Notes: generated by a model from the sequence alone, not told the origin. Counted from the stretch's first letter, positions 30,046 through 41,300 are shown. The stretch is DNA of 64,000 nucleotides from Maribacter huludaoensis (GCF_029350945.1 NZ_JARKMS010000001.1:312375-376374); one strand, 5' to 3'. Made by a program: numbers and translations.

Positions 30046-30437
30046 GAATATTTAAAATTACTTTGATAAATAAACGCCCTTTTATCCTAATTTAATCGAG
30101 AAAATTTGGTTCATGTGCATAGGTTATATGACCTGTATTATACTAATTCGTTTTACGGAGTATGTACAAATTTTTATCTTCCGTCAGTTTTCCATAAGCC
30201 TTAATTTTAATTGAATTGATTGACTGATCTCATATATACTATAGCATTTTAGTCAAAGTTTTTTTAAAAAATCTTTTGAAGAATTGGCATTTAATTACCA
30301 TAATACAAATTAATGTTCGGCTTATAGTTGAAGTTGTTTCTTTATAGATAGTACTTAACGTATGTAAACATTAAGTATATTTAGAAGTATATATATATCA
30401 TTAATGCTCACATTAAAAGAATCAACTACACATCAAC
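30046..30437. other. Intergenic region upstream of the DUF1080 gene
   Basis: 392 bp, strongly AT-rich, with no ORF of coding quality, no RNA gene and no exact TAnnTTTG element. TATATTTA near 30377 is a one-mismatch -7 candidate. Nothing else is seen. Confidence 0.5.
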
Positions 30438-31298
30438 ATGAAAACTCAACTATTAGGAACTTCACTTTTATTTTTATTTGGATGCGGATTACTTACCTCG
30501 CAAATAACGGACGATGGTTGGGAAACCATGTTCAATGAAAATGATTTAAGTGGATGGACTACCAAAGTGTACCATTATGAGGTTGGTGATAACTATGCGG
30601 ATACCTTTAGGGCAGAAGATGAAATGATCAAGGTAAGATATGATAAATATGAGGGAGATTTTAATAATAGATTTTCGCATTTATATTATGATAAGCCTTT
30701 TTCAGATTTTCATTTTAAGGTACAATATAGATTTGTAGGTGAATTATATGAAGGTGCACCTGAATATACTATTTTGAATAGTGGTGTCATGTTTCATTCA
30801 CAGGATCCGCAAACCATGTTAAAAGAACAAGATTGGCCAATAAGTGTAGAAATACAATTTTTAGCAGGGGTAGAAGAAGGTGTAGATCGACCAACAGGTA
30901 ATATGTGCTCACCAGGTACAGATGTGGTTTATGAAGGTAAAATAGACCCTAGACATTGCATTAAATCAACATCAGATACGTATTACGGAAATCAATGGGT
31001 AACGGCAGAATTAATGGTATATCATGATTCATTGGTTAAACATATAATTAACGGTAAAACAGTATTGGAATACACAAAACCACAAATAGGGGGCGGTGTT
31101 GCAAACGGTTACGATCCTAAGATGAAAGAAGATGGTAAACTCTTGAAAGAAGGATTTATAGCTTTGCAAAGCGAAGGTCAACCTATTGACTTTAAGAACA
31201 TTGAAATACGCAACTTAAAAGGATGTACGGACCCCAGGGCATTGAACTATAAAAAGTACTATGAAATTTCAGATAAAGAAGCGTGTAATTATCAGTAG
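30438..31298 (+). CDS. DUF1080-type (3-keto-disaccharide hydrolase-like) secreted protein
   Basis: 286 residues. The N-terminal signal has a Cys in LFGCGLL that could be lipidated, though the site is not ideal. The mature protein opens with GWETMFNENDLSGWTTK (about 27-43), the hallmark start of the DUF1080 concanavalin-like jelly roll. Later elements are NSGVMFHSQ, VEIQFLAG and the ending EGFIALQSEGQPIDFKNIEIRNL. Family members hydrolyse 3-keto sugars or bind glycans, mostly in Bacteroidota. The C-terminal 25 residues with two cysteines (CTDPRALNY...ACNYQ) are a small extra tail. Convergent with the S41 peptidase gene, 2 nt apart. Confidence 0.88.
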   Translation: MKTQLLGTSLLFLFGCGLLTSQITDDGWETMFNENDLSGWTTKVYHYEVGDNYADTFRAEDEMIKVRYDKYEGDFNNRFSHLYYDKPFSDFHFKVQYRFVGELYEGAPEYTILNSGVMFHSQDPQTMLKEQDWPISVEIQFLAGVEEGVDRPTGNMCSPGTDVVYEGKIDPRHCIKSTSDTYYGNQWVTAELMVYHDSLVKHIINGKTVLEYTKPQIGGGVANGYDPKMKEDGKLLKEGFIALQSEGQPIDFKNIEIRNLKGCTDPRALNYKKYYEISDKEACNYQ

Positions 31299-31300
31299 TC

Positions 31301-32932
31301 CTATTTCAAAATAGCGTTATATTTTGAGTTATTGCTCAATAGTTCTGTAGCAGCTAAAATAGCTTCGTCGTTGTTTAGGTAATATTGGTAAAGGCCATCT
31401 CTATAAAAATAGCGCTTCACTATTTCATCTTCTAAATTCTTTTGAATTTCGCTTTGGTATTTGTCCAATGCATTAAGTTTGCCCTTTTCTATGTTGGCTA
31501 ACAACGTTTTGTAACTATCCTTGACATCTGGGCCTAAAAAGTCGTTTTTATCGCCTGAGAGCGCCTTTTTAATTGCTTCTTCCGCTTTGGTCTCAAAAGA
31601 GAAGTTACTTTGTTTTACATAATTTTTAAAAGCGCTAAAATCGGCATCTGTAAAATTGAACTCGGCAACATTGTCATATTTGTGGGTATAATGATAGTTG
31701 GTTGCATAATCAAAAATAATATTGTTTTGCAGTAAAGCCAATGTAAGGTCGTTAGTTTTAGAAGTTGCTATTTCAATATCTGGTAGAATACCACCACCAT
31801 CTTGTACTTTTCTACCATTACGGGTCGTAAAATCATTGAAGGTGGTATTACGTACCGCTTTACCGCTTTCATCTCTGTTCCAATAATCTAAAGATTGTAT
31901 ACAACGACCGGAAGAGGTATAGTATCTAGAAATAGTAACCTTTAACTGCGTACCGTACGTTAGTTTAAGAGGGCGTTGTACCAGGCCTTTTCCAAAACTT
32001 CTGGCGCCCATGATCACTGCTCTATCCAAATCTTGTAAACTACCTGAAACTATTTCACTGGCAGAAGCACTACTACCGTTTACCAAAACCACTAACGGAA
32101 TTTCTTCGTCTACAGGTTGGTTGTTGGTATGGTATTCTCTGTTGAATTTTTTAACCTTTGATTTTGTAGTTACTACCAATTCTCCTTTTGGGACGAATAA
32201 GTTGGTAACGTTAATAGCTTCGGATAACAAACCACCAGGGTTGCCTCTTAGGTCCAAAATGATTTTTTCAGCACCCTTTCCCTTTAGATCTAATAAAGCG
32301 GATTTTGTCTGTTCGGTTGCTTTTGCATTGAATTTTGCTAAAACGATATAACCGGTTTTGTTATCTATCATTTTAAAGAATGGTACCGCATCTACTTCAA
32401 TACCTTCTCGTGTTATACTTGTAGTGTTTAATTTACCTTGTCTTTTATAGGTAACATTAATGGTAGATCCGTTAGCTCCTTTTAAAAGCTCACTTGCATT
32501 ATCTTCAAAATCGGCTACTTTGATATCTCCTATTTGAATTATTTCATCACCAGCCTTTAATCCTGCTTTATCTGCGGGGTATCCTTGGTGCGGTTCTATA
32601 ATTAACAATTTATCATCAAAAGAACGTACCATGGCACCAATACCGGAGTATTCACCGGCGTTGTTTATACGGTATGTTTCAACATCTTGTTCATTTAAAA
32701 ATTTGGTATAAGGATCTAGCTCGTTCAGCATGTTTTTAATGGCGGTATCCATTAATTCTGCCGGGTTGGTTTCATCCACATAGTTCATGTTCAATTCTTT
32801 GAACAGGGTGGTAAAGATTTCAATTTGTTTAGCTATTTCAAAAAAATCGCTTTTATAACTACTTCCTACAAAAAGAAAAGCGATGGCAATTATGGGTACT
32901 AGTATTTTTCTACTTACTATTTTTTTCATCAA
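31301..32932 (-). CDS. S41 family C-terminal processing peptidase
   Basis: 543 residues. An N-terminal membrane anchor or signal (about 8-24) is followed by an S41 N-domain, a PDZ domain (about 95-175, GYPADKAGLKAGDEI) and the catalytic domain (about 185-380). The motif NGSSASASEI (285-294) contains the nucleophilic Ser, and the Lys base is K315 in SFGKG. A C-terminal helical region of about 150 residues follows. It cleaves proteins near their C-terminus in the periplasm. Two ATGs open the gene. It overlaps the end of rnpA by about 20 bp, so it is translated from the same message. Confidence 0.94.
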   Translation of the reverse strand: MMKKIVSRKILVPIIAIAFLFVGSSYKSDFFEIAKQIEIFTTLFKELNMNYVDETNPAELMDTAIKNMLNELDPYTKFLNEQDVETYRINNAGEYSGIGAMVRSFDDKLLIIEPHQGYPADKAGLKAGDEIIQIGDIKVADFEDNASELLKGANGSTINVTYKRQGKLNTTSITREGIEVDAVPFFKMIDNKTGYIVLAKFNAKATEQTKSALLDLKGKGAEKIILDLRGNPGGLLSEAINVTNLFVPKGELVVTTKSKVKKFNREYHTNNQPVDEEIPLVVLVNGSSASASEIVSGSLQDLDRAVIMGARSFGKGLVQRPLKLTYGTQLKVTISRYYTSSGRCIQSLDYWNRDESGKAVRNTTFNDFTTRNGRKVQDGGGILPDIEIATSKTNDLTLALLQNNIIFDYATNYHYTHKYDNVAEFNFTDADFSAFKNYVKQSNFSFETKAEEAIKKALSGDKNDFLGPDVKDSYKTLLANIEKGKLNALDKYQSEIQKNLEDEIVKRYFYRDGLYQYYLNNDEAILAATELLSNNSKYNAILK

Positions 32933-33293
32933 TCTGTAGCTTAAACTTGTTTAAAACGAGCTTCATTTTATGATCTAACTGCTCAAAGGTGGGCATATCC
33001 TTACCAAGGTATAAAAATAGAAACGCAAAGTTAGCATCTGTATTGTTAAAAACCAGTGCTTTATTGAGTCTATAAGACTCTCTTAGTAAACGTTTAATAT
33101 GGTTTCTGTCTACGGCACTTTTAAAATTTCGCTTAGATACCGTTACTGCGGTTTTAATATGTGCTTCTTTTTTTTCTACGGATAGATAAATCAATTTCAA
33201 CGGATAAACGGAAATACCCCTACCCTCTTCAAACAATTGGGTAATGAGTATTTTACTTTTCAGTTTTTCCTTTTTTCCGAAGGATCGATCCAT
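32910..33293 (-). CDS. rnpA: Ribonuclease P protein component
   Basis: 127 residues, the small basic subunit that helps the RNase P RNA mature tRNA 5' ends. The family signature KSAVDRNHIKRLLRESYRL (about 58-76, the RNR motif) is clear, preceded by AVTVSKRNF. The usual upstream rpmH gene is absent; instead an M1 peptidase gene lies 73 nt upstream and an S41 peptidase gene overlaps its 3' end. As I recall, the rnpA-S41 pairing is common in flavobacteria. Confidence 0.95.
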   Translation of the reverse strand: MDRSFGKKEKLKSKILITQLFEEGRGISVYPLKLIYLSVEKKEAHIKTAVTVSKRNFKSAVDRNHIKRLLRESYRLNKALVFNNTDANFAFLFLYLGKDMPTFEQLDHKMKLVLNKFKLQIDEKNSK

Positions 33294-33366
33294 TATATAA
33301 GAAATTATTAAAAATAATCAGCCCCCAAGATGGGGGCATAAATATCTTAAATTTTAGCAAAAGAAA

Positions 33367-35220
33367 TTACTCTGCTTGCCAAACATTGTTCTCTAAATTA
33401 ACATCTGCCATTAGTTGAGAAGGGTCTATAACAATTGCTTGTATTGAAGACATTGGTTTACTAATTTCAAAATCATAGGTCGGGTAGGCCCATGGCCAAT
33501 CTTCTAGTACAGTTCTTTCAATACCTTCATAAGGGTTCTCTTTTTCACCGCGCATTATTCTTAATGGCGCATAAAAAGTTTCTTTGCTGCCATCATTATA
33601 CACTACTAGAATATCTAGCGGCATTGGCATTAGACCAACACGCTCTAAGGTTACCTTTGTACTGTTTTCCGTCGTAGAAACTTCTTTAATACCATAGTCA
33701 ATGGTATTGGTAGTTTGTGTCCAATCTGTTAAATACCAGTCTAGTTCAATGCCGGATATTTTTTCTGCAACACGTTTAACATCGTTTGGTACAGGATGTT
33801 TAAATTTAAATTCATCGTAATAGGTACGGATCGTTTGCATCAATTTATCTTGACCGATTACATAACCTAGTTGAGAAAGAAAAATAGATCCCTTACTGTA
33901 TGCAGAAATACCATATGCAAAATTAAGTGCATAACGATCGGCATGTGTAGTTTGTGGTTGTTCTTTGCCGGACAAAGCCAAGTTTCTATAACCTTTGTAA
34001 GTACTCTCAAACGGATTTTCCTTATCAAAATCCATTATTTCGGTCATACAAAGTTTAGATATGAACGAAGTAAAACCTTCATCCATCCATTCATGCTTGC
34101 TTTCATTTGTTGCCAATATATGTTGAAACCATGAATGTGCAAGTTCATGAGCCATTACACCTACCAAACTGCCAAATTTACGATTACCTGTTATTAAAGT
34201 AGACATTGCATACTCCATACCGCCGTCACCACCTTGTATAACAGAGTATTGGTCATAAGGGTATTTACCTATATTATTACTGAAGAACTCCATTGCCTCA
34301 ATAGTCTTAGGCTGAAGATTCTTCCAGTTCTCTAAAATTTTAGGATCATCCTTATATAAAAAATGTAATACAGGACCATTAGGCACTTGTTGAACGTCAT
34401 GTATATAATCTGGATCTGCCGCCCACATGAAGTCATGTACCATTGGCGCTTTAAAGTGCCACGTTAAGGTTTTACCTTTTTGTTTTTTAATTTTTGTACC
34501 GGGAGTTTCGTACCCATGCCCTATTTCATCGGCATTTTGTAAATAACCGGTTCCCCCAACGGTATATTCTTTATCAATGGTCAATTTTACATCAAAATCT
34601 CCCCATACACCTTGAAACTCTCTAGCTATATACGGATCGGCATGCCAACCTTCAAAATCATATTCTGCTAATTTTGGATACCATTGGCTCATTGATAAAG
34701 CGACTCCTTCTTCACTATTTCTACCTGAACGTCTAATCTGTAAAGGCACTTGACCTTTGAATTCCATGTTAAAGGTAGATTTTGCACCAGAAGCTATCGG
34801 TTTGGCTAAATCAACAACCAACACGGTACCTTCTTCAGAAAAGGAAACTTTGCTGCCATCTTGTGTTAAAGAGATTGCATGTAAGTAGCCTTGTTCGCTT
34901 TCCGTAAGTGAAGCAATTCTACTTTTCTTATCTGGCGTCGTCATTCTATCATCTGGATCGGCAATGTTCTGTAGACGAATATCCATTTCACTACCTGGTT
35001 GAAAAGCATTGAAATACAAATGGAAATACACTCTTTTAAGCTCATCTGGAGAGTTATTGGTATATACTAAAGTTTGGGTACCTGTATATTGAAAAGTTTT
35101 GACATCCATATTGACCGCCATGGTATAATCAACATGTTGTTGCCAATAATCTGTCTTGTTTTGGGCCAATAATCCTATAGAGAAAATTGCCGTAAAAAAG
35201 GTGAAAAGTGATTTAGTCAT
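33367..35220 (-). CDS. M1 family zinc aminopeptidase (secreted)
   Basis: 617 residues. A signal peptide (MTKSLFTFFTAIFSIGLLAQ) directs export. After an N-terminal beta-saddle domain (about 30-225) comes the catalytic domain with the substrate-binding GGMEYA (333-338), the zinc motif HELAH (358-362) and the third ligand Glu381 in WMDEGF. The C-terminal part (about 500-617) is beta-rich. It probably trims N-terminal residues of peptides in the periplasm or outside the cell. It is 17 nt downstream of an S8 peptidase gene, forming a protease cluster with it and the S41 gene. Confidence 0.95.
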   Translation of the reverse strand: MTKSLFTFFTAIFSIGLLAQNKTDYWQQHVDYTMAVNMDVKTFQYTGTQTLVYTNNSPDELKRVYFHLYFNAFQPGSEMDIRLQNIADPDDRMTTPDKKSRIASLTESEQGYLHAISLTQDGSKVSFSEEGTVLVVDLAKPIASGAKSTFNMEFKGQVPLQIRRSGRNSEEGVALSMSQWYPKLAEYDFEGWHADPYIAREFQGVWGDFDVKLTIDKEYTVGGTGYLQNADEIGHGYETPGTKIKKQKGKTLTWHFKAPMVHDFMWAADPDYIHDVQQVPNGPVLHFLYKDDPKILENWKNLQPKTIEAMEFFSNNIGKYPYDQYSVIQGGDGGMEYAMSTLITGNRKFGSLVGVMAHELAHSWFQHILATNESKHEWMDEGFTSFISKLCMTEIMDFDKENPFESTYKGYRNLALSGKEQPQTTHADRYALNFAYGISAYSKGSIFLSQLGYVIGQDKLMQTIRTYYDEFKFKHPVPNDVKRVAEKISGIELDWYLTDWTQTTNTIDYGIKEVSTTENSTKVTLERVGLMPMPLDILVVYNDGSKETFYAPLRIMRGEKENPYEGIERTVLEDWPWAYPTYDFEISKPMSSIQAIVIDPSQLMADVNLENNVWQAE

Positions 35221-35237
35221 CTTAGAGATATATATAA

Positions 35238-36887
35238 TTAAAGTTTGATCTGCCCTGCAGCCACTTTACTGGCCATTACCAAGGCATTGTAAGCATTAGC
35301 TATTTTACCAGAAGTAGAGATTTCATCTAAAGAACCGCTTTTGCCCGTATTCTTACCCAATACTACTTTGGTCTTAATAGGTAAACCAGACTGTAATATG
35401 ATCTTTTTTACTTGTGCAGCAGTTAGTTTTGGATATTGGGAAATTACCAACGCGGCAACCCCGGCAACCCCGGGTGCGGCCATTGAAGTACCTGGAGAAT
35501 ATTCATACTCATTGTTTGGGTAAGTAGAATAGATATCTGTACCAGGAGCAAAAATATCGACATTTATTTTACCGTAGTTAGAATAGCTAGCTACAAGCTC
35601 TGACCCATATTTAGGGTTTAAAGCACCTACGGTAATTACGTTATCCGCAATTTCAGGTCCATTGTTGACTTGATCATTAGGAAAATTAGAATTGATAGGG
35701 TTGTCAAGATCGGCACCATCGTTACCGGCAGCATGTACAAAAAGCACGTTATTATCTGCAGCATATTTTATGGCATCATAAACCCATTGCGCATTAGGGG
35801 AAAAAGACTTGCCAAAACTACCGTTTATAATACGTGCACCATTGTCAACGGCATATCTTATACCTCTAGCAATATCCTTATCATACTCATCACCGTTAGG
35901 TACGGCCCTAATACTCATGATAGCTACATTATTGGCAACACCGTTAACCCCTTTACCGTTGTTACGTTCAGCACCTATAATACCGGCTACATGTGTACCA
36001 TGACTTTCATCATCTACCCTGTTATTAGGGTTGCCATTGCCATAATCTACATCAGTAATATCATAAGGGTCATCACCTACGCTCTCACGGCCATTGAAAT
36101 CTTTGTTTAGGTTGTAGTTAAGTTGCTCGGTATAATATTTGATACCATTGTTCAATTCATCAAGAACTTCGGGTATAGAATCTTTTATACCGAACATTTG
36201 ATTTAGAATGGCAACATTACGTTGCATAGTTTCATCTGTAGCATTTATACCGGCTAAATCTTTTTTGGTATAGGTATCTTTATTTAAATACTTCTTTACA
36301 TCTGCATCTGCATTTTTTACGGCTTGGTATATAGATTCATATTGCTCTTTACCTTGAAGAGCTTCGTTATATTTAGAGTCAAGTTTGGTTTTAGCCTTTG
36401 CTAAAGTAGCAGCGTCACCAATGTTTAAACGAAGCATACGAACATATTCTAACTGCTCGTTATAAGACTCACCCAAGAAATTATAACCGTGTATATCGTC
36501 AATAAAGCCATTGCCATCATCGTCAATACCATTACCCGCTTTTTCTTTTGTATTGGTCCATAATACGTTTACAAGGTCTTCATGTTTTAAATCGATACCG
36601 GAATCAAGAACGGCAACGATCGTTTTGGTTCCTTTTTTGTTCTTGATGATTTCGTTATACGCTTTATCAACACTCATACCCGGTATGGTATCCGCAACAA
36701 GATCTAAATGCCCCCAGTTGTTTTTTTCACTGGTGGTTAGGTCAGAAATTTTTAAAGGAGTAGCATCTATGTTTTCTACAGGAGTAAGAATTAATCCGCT
36801 TCCTCCTGCTGTTTTAGTACTTCCGCATCCTGTCAATATTGCGGCAATAGAAAGGGCAAAAATTGATTTAAAATATGAATTTGTCAT
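35238..36887 (-). CDS. S8 subtilisin-like serine protease, lipoprotein
   Basis: 549 residues. The lipobox LTGC puts the lipidated Cys at 21. Catalytic residues are Asp95 (AVLDSGID), His296 (SHGTHVAG) and Ser468 (GTSMAAPG), with the oxyanion Asn in HAAGNDG near 389. The spacing from Asp to His is about 200 residues instead of about 30, because a mostly helical segment (about 140-265) is inserted. Such long insertions are seen in cell-associated Bacteroidota subtilases. It is likely surface- or periplasm-anchored. The gene is 44 nt downstream of an MBL hydrolase gene and 17 nt upstream of the M1 peptidase gene. Confidence 0.94.
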   Translation of the reverse strand: MTNSYFKSIFALSIAAILTGCGSTKTAGGSGLILTPVENIDATPLKISDLTTSEKNNWGHLDLVADTIPGMSVDKAYNEIIKNKKGTKTIVAVLDSGIDLKHEDLVNVLWTNTKEKAGNGIDDDGNGFIDDIHGYNFLGESYNEQLEYVRMLRLNIGDAATLAKAKTKLDSKYNEALQGKEQYESIYQAVKNADADVKKYLNKDTYTKKDLAGINATDETMQRNVAILNQMFGIKDSIPEVLDELNNGIKYYTEQLNYNLNKDFNGRESVGDDPYDITDVDYGNGNPNNRVDDESHGTHVAGIIGAERNNGKGVNGVANNVAIMSIRAVPNGDEYDKDIARGIRYAVDNGARIINGSFGKSFSPNAQWVYDAIKYAADNNVLFVHAAGNDGADLDNPINSNFPNDQVNNGPEIADNVITVGALNPKYGSELVASYSNYGKINVDIFAPGTDIYSTYPNNEYEYSPGTSMAAPGVAGVAALVISQYPKLTAAQVKKIILQSGLPIKTKVVLGKNTGKSGSLDEISTSGKIANAYNALVMASKVAAGQIKL

Positions 36888-36931
36888 ATAATGGCAACTG
36901 TTAGTTAATGTTTCTTGTTTATAATTTAAAA

Positions 36932-37792
36932 TTAATTGAAGAGTTCGTTAAAAGTGTATATTTTATCTAAACGAACACCCCTATCAGTGTGTTTTAAGGT
37001 ACAAAGTTGGTTATGCGCATCATGTTCAAAGAACAGATAGTAATTATTGTCCGCAGCTTCGTTCAAGAATAGTTCTTTTTCTGACATTGTCAATAATGGC
37101 CTAGTATCATAACCCATAACATAAGGTAGGGGAATATGGCCAACGGTTGGTATTAAATCTGCCATATAAGCTATAGTCCTGCCCTGATATGAAAATTGTG
37201 GCAGCATTTGTTTCTCCGTATGGCCGTCTATAAAACGAATATCAAAACCTAAGGGACTATTTTTGAGAAAATTATCATCCTCAAAATCTATAAATGATAG
37301 TTGGCCACTTTCCTGCATAGGTATTAAATTCTCTGTCAAGAAAGATGCTTTTTCTCTTGGGTTTGGTTTTGTTGCCCATTTCCAATGTTTTTCATTGGTC
37401 CAGAACTTAGCCTTTTTAAATGCGGGTTCATAACCTGTTCTGTCCTTGTTCCATTGAATGGCCCCACCAACATGATCAAAATGTAGGTGTGTTAAAAAAA
37501 CATCCGTTATATCATCTCTATGAAAACCATGCTTTTTTAAAGAAGAATCTATGCTAAAATCTCCCCAGCGGTAGTAATAGCCAAAAAACCGTTCAGACTG
37601 TTTATTTCCCATGCCGGTATCTACCAAAATCAACTTATCGCCATCTTCTATTAGAAGGCTTCTTGCGGCAATATCAATTAGATTATTATCGTCTGCCGGG
37701 TTAGTTCTTTGCCAAATGGTTTTAGGTACTACGCCGAACATGGCACCACCATCCAATTTAAAATTACCGGTTTCAACAGGATAAATTTTCAT
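36932..37792 (-). CDS. Metallo-beta-lactamase fold hydrolase
   Basis: 286 residues from the ATG at 37792; the frame extends three codons to a TTG that is less likely. The zinc-binding motif is HLHFDHVGG, and two more candidate ligands follow, His in FIDGHTEKQ and His in FFEHDAHNQ. The opening KIYPVETGNFKLDGGAMFG and the DTGMGNK loop fit the group that includes quorum-quenching lactonases and related hydrolases, but the substrate is unknown. There is no signal peptide. It is the first gene of a minus-strand series leading into the protease cluster. Confidence 0.9.
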   Translation of the reverse strand: MKIYPVETGNFKLDGGAMFGVVPKTIWQRTNPADDNNLIDIAARSLLIEDGDKLILVDTGMGNKQSERFFGYYYRWGDFSIDSSLKKHGFHRDDITDVFLTHLHFDHVGGAIQWNKDRTGYEPAFKKAKFWTNEKHWKWATKPNPREKASFLTENLIPMQESGQLSFIDFEDDNFLKNSPLGFDIRFIDGHTEKQMLPQFSYQGRTIAYMADLIPTVGHIPLPYVMGYDTRPLLTMSEKELFLNEAADNNYYLFFEHDAHNQLCTLKHTDRGVRLDKIYTFNELFN

Positions 37793-37948
37793 AAAGGGCA
37801 AAATAATAAAAGTGAGGGTAATCTTGGGAATATTAAGAAAGTATTATCATTTAACCGCTAGATAATAAGACTTAATAAGGTTGTAGTAGCGAGATTATCA
37901 AATTACCCAATAGTAGCCTATCTCATCAATGGTAGTTATGCTAAAAAA

Positions 37949-38368
37949 CTAATCTTCATTTATTAAATCTCCAATAATATGATGTGCCAAAGGTTTGGTC
38001 AAATGTTTTTTGACAACAGCATATTCTTTTCCTTTTTCAGAATCTAAATTATCTAACGAAGAACTTAAGATATAAACTTTGCAATGGTTGGTAAGCGAGT
38101 CTGATAAATTTATATATTCATCTAAAAATTCAAATCCGCTCATACCGGGCATTTTAATATCCAAAAATATTACATCTGGGTAAGTTTCATCATTTTCAAT
38201 AATATTTTTTAAATAGGCCAACGCTTCAGACCCTGAGGTCATGGTTGTAATTTGAGAAATATTATCTTCTTTTGAAATTATGGCTTTATTAATAAAGTTG
38301 TCCACATCTGAATCGTCAATCAATAAAATATTAATATTATTAGCCATACTGTTATTTACCTGCTTCAT
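37949..38368 (-). CDS. Single-domain response regulator
   Basis: 139 residues consisting of a receiver domain only. The acidic pair is in LLIDDSD (about 15-21), the phospho-acceptor Asp70 is in VIFLDIKMPG, and the conserved Lys is in LTKPLA. The start at 38368 overlaps the upstream kinase stop; a second ATG at 38347 would give an N-terminus right at NINILLIDD with no overlap. With no output domain it must act by protein contact or phosphorelay, and the seven-PAS kinase encoded immediately upstream is the obvious partner. Confidence 0.93.
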   Translation of the reverse strand: MKQVNNSMANNINILLIDDSDVDNFINKAIISKEDNISQITTMTSGSEALAYLKNIIENDETYPDVIFLDIKMPGMSGFEFLDEYINLSDSLTNHCKVYILSSSLDNLDSEKGKEYAVVKKHLTKPLAHHIIGDLINED

Positions 38369-41300
38369 TTGGTATTTTTAAAGTAAACGTTGATCCGTCA
38401 CCTATTTTTGATTGTACATTTATTGTTCCTTTCAATTTAGAAAGTACTTCTTTAACTATAAAAAGCCCTATACCAGAACCCATTACCTTAGAAGATACCC
38501 TATAGAACATTTCAAATATTTTTTCCAATTGATCTTCTGCCATACCTACACCATTATCTTTTATAATTAAGATTGCCTCTTTTTTGGTGGTTTTCACATT
38601 GATCCAAATAGCTGCATCAGCTTTATTAATATCATGATACTTGATGGCATTAGATATAAAATTATTCAATAAAACTGAAATTCTCTTACTATCTGAGATA
38701 AAATTGAACTTATCGTCCACATTAATTTCAATATTTATTTTGTGGGTATTCTCTAAGTACCACAAACTTTCTATGGAATGTTCTATTAAAGTAGTAAAAT
38801 TTATAGGTTCTAGTCTAAGGGCAATATGTTTATTTCTAGAATATTCAATGATGTCTTTGATAAAATCATCTAATCTTTCAATAGATTTTTCCATCATGTT
38901 TAAATGTTCGTATAGTTTTGGGTTGATATTTTCCATTTGAATTAATTGTATCAATCCTAAGACCGAAGATAATGGAGCTCTTAACTCGTGTGAAGCACTA
39001 TAAACAAAACTGTCCAATTCTGAATTGGTTTTCTGTAGTTCATGAAATTGTGTCTCTAAACTATTTTCGGCCTCTTTTCTTTTAGAGTCATCATAGATAT
39101 TGACCAGATAACTGACCTTACCTTTTAAATGCAAGGGTTTTATAGACATTAACAGTGTTTTCTTTATGCCATTTTTAAGTCTTATTTTATATTCTTGGTT
39201 TACTATTTCACCTTCTTCTTTTAGTTTTTTCCAAAGTCTTTCACGCTCTACTTCGTCAATAAAAATTTCTTTAGAATCTATAACGGTCTTGCCCAGTAAT
39301 TTTTTCTTAGTGGTATTAAGTATGGCATAAACCATTTCATTGGCATCGACCACTCTTCTTTCTTCATCTAAAATTAGCATACCCATAAGGTTTGTTTGAA
39401 AGGCCTTGGAGAATTTTTCCTGACTTTCTTTAAGTGCTAGTTCAGATAGAACGTTCTTGGTAATATCCATAGAAGTACCATGGTAAATAAGAGGTTCACC
39501 ATTAGTATCATAGACTATTTCTGAAAAGGCTAAGAAATACTTAAATGAGTTGTCTTTTAGTTGAATTCTATATTTACTTGGTACCGCATCTCCTTTTCCT
39601 TTTTTCTTTGCCAGTTTCTTGTCTAAAACAATTACATCTTTTTCATATATAATTTCCCTTACCAAATCTGGTGTCATTTTTGTTTTAGGGTCAATGCCGT
39701 GCATAGCATACATTTCTTTTGACCATTCTACTATATTGCCGGTCATATCCCAATGCCAATAACCAATATTTCCAATTCTAATGGCCGCATTCATTTTAGC
39801 TTGTAGGTCTAGAATTTCAAAATCTGCTTCTTTTTGCTTTGTAATATCTATAATAGTACCTCTATACTTATTTGGAGATTTATCTTCATTTCTTAAGACC
39901 TCCATTTCGGCTATAATATGCTTTATAGAACCATCTTTTAAAATTATTCTATAATTTAACGAATACGTATCAACATCTTCTGTTACGCTACTTAAAAGCT
40001 CCCTATGACTTTCCAGATCATCTGGATGCATTAGACTTTCTATAAAAGGTAAAGTTATTTCGGTTTTTGGGTCTACATCATAAATAGAATATAGTCTAGG
40101 TGACCAGTAAAGAATTTTAGTGCTGAAATCATAATCCCAATAACCAATTTTACCGATCCGCATGGCTATTTCCATTTTATTCTTTAAATCTAAAATTTCA
40201 ATATCAGCTTCTTTTTCTTTTGTAATATCTATTACCGTACCTCTATATTTTATAGCTAAATTTTCAGGTTCCCTGATTACCTCTACCTCTACCATTAAAT
40301 ATTTGACCTTACCATTTACTATGATCCTATAGGTAAAGGCATGGTTAATTTTATTTTTAACAATGTCATATACTTTTTTTCTATGTAATTCTAGGTCGTC
40401 TGGATGGATAATACTTTCTAAATACGATATAGTTAAAATTGTACTTTCATCCATCTCGTATATAGAGTACATGAGAGGAGAACAATTAAAAGTTGCCGAT
40501 TCAATATCAAAATCCCAATAGCCAATTTTACCAATGCGTATTGCCGCATCCATCTTGCTTTGTAGTTCAAGAATTTCTTTTTGATTTTGCTTTCGCTCGG
40601 TTAGGTCAAAGCCTACAGACCCAATAGCTATAGGTTTGTTCGTTGTTTTGTCCTTAATGAGAAAACCAGAAAATTCTAAAGGAATTATTTTATTGGTCTT
40701 AAAATTTTTAAGTGGTACTTCTCCTGTCCATAATCCTGTTTTCATTATGGTGGGTAAATGCTCGTTGATTATGACACTTTTGTAACTGTCTTCAAAAAAA
40801 TCGAACATTTTTGAATTGTTCACATCAAAATCACAGGGCAATTCAACCATTTTTTTTCCAGCATCATTTAAATACAATGGATCACCGGATAGCGTTGCAA
40901 GACCAATAAAACCTGGACTATTTTCAATTATTGAGATTAAGCGTTGCCTTTCTTCATCGGTTTTCTTTGCTTCGGTCTGGTTAACGTAAGTACTTAAACT
41001 ATAGTTTTCGCCTAAATATTCATAAGGCTCTTTTGATAGTAGTAAATGTAGAATACTACCATTTTTAGCTATAAAATCAACCTCTAATTTTTCTATTTTT
41101 TGAGAATCGTTCAATGCAAGAATATCAGGGTCGGCATTTAATTTTTCGCTAAAATCTATTAAACCAAGTTCTAATATAGATTTGCCCTTAATCTCTTCTA
41201 AAGAATATCCTATTAAATCTAGAAAATAAGAATTAGCGTCAACAAAACGATTATTATGATCTTTTATGACCATACCTACAAAGCGGTTGTTATATGCCTT

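Noticed and set aside
32910-33366. Missing rpmH upstream of rnpA as a sign of rearrangement
   Set aside because: The separation of rnpA from rpmH is, as far as I recall, normal for flavobacteria.
35670-36110. 146-residue plus-strand ORF opposite the S8 peptidase gene
   Set aside because: Ile/Thr-rich antisense shadow of a gene with an intact catalytic triad.
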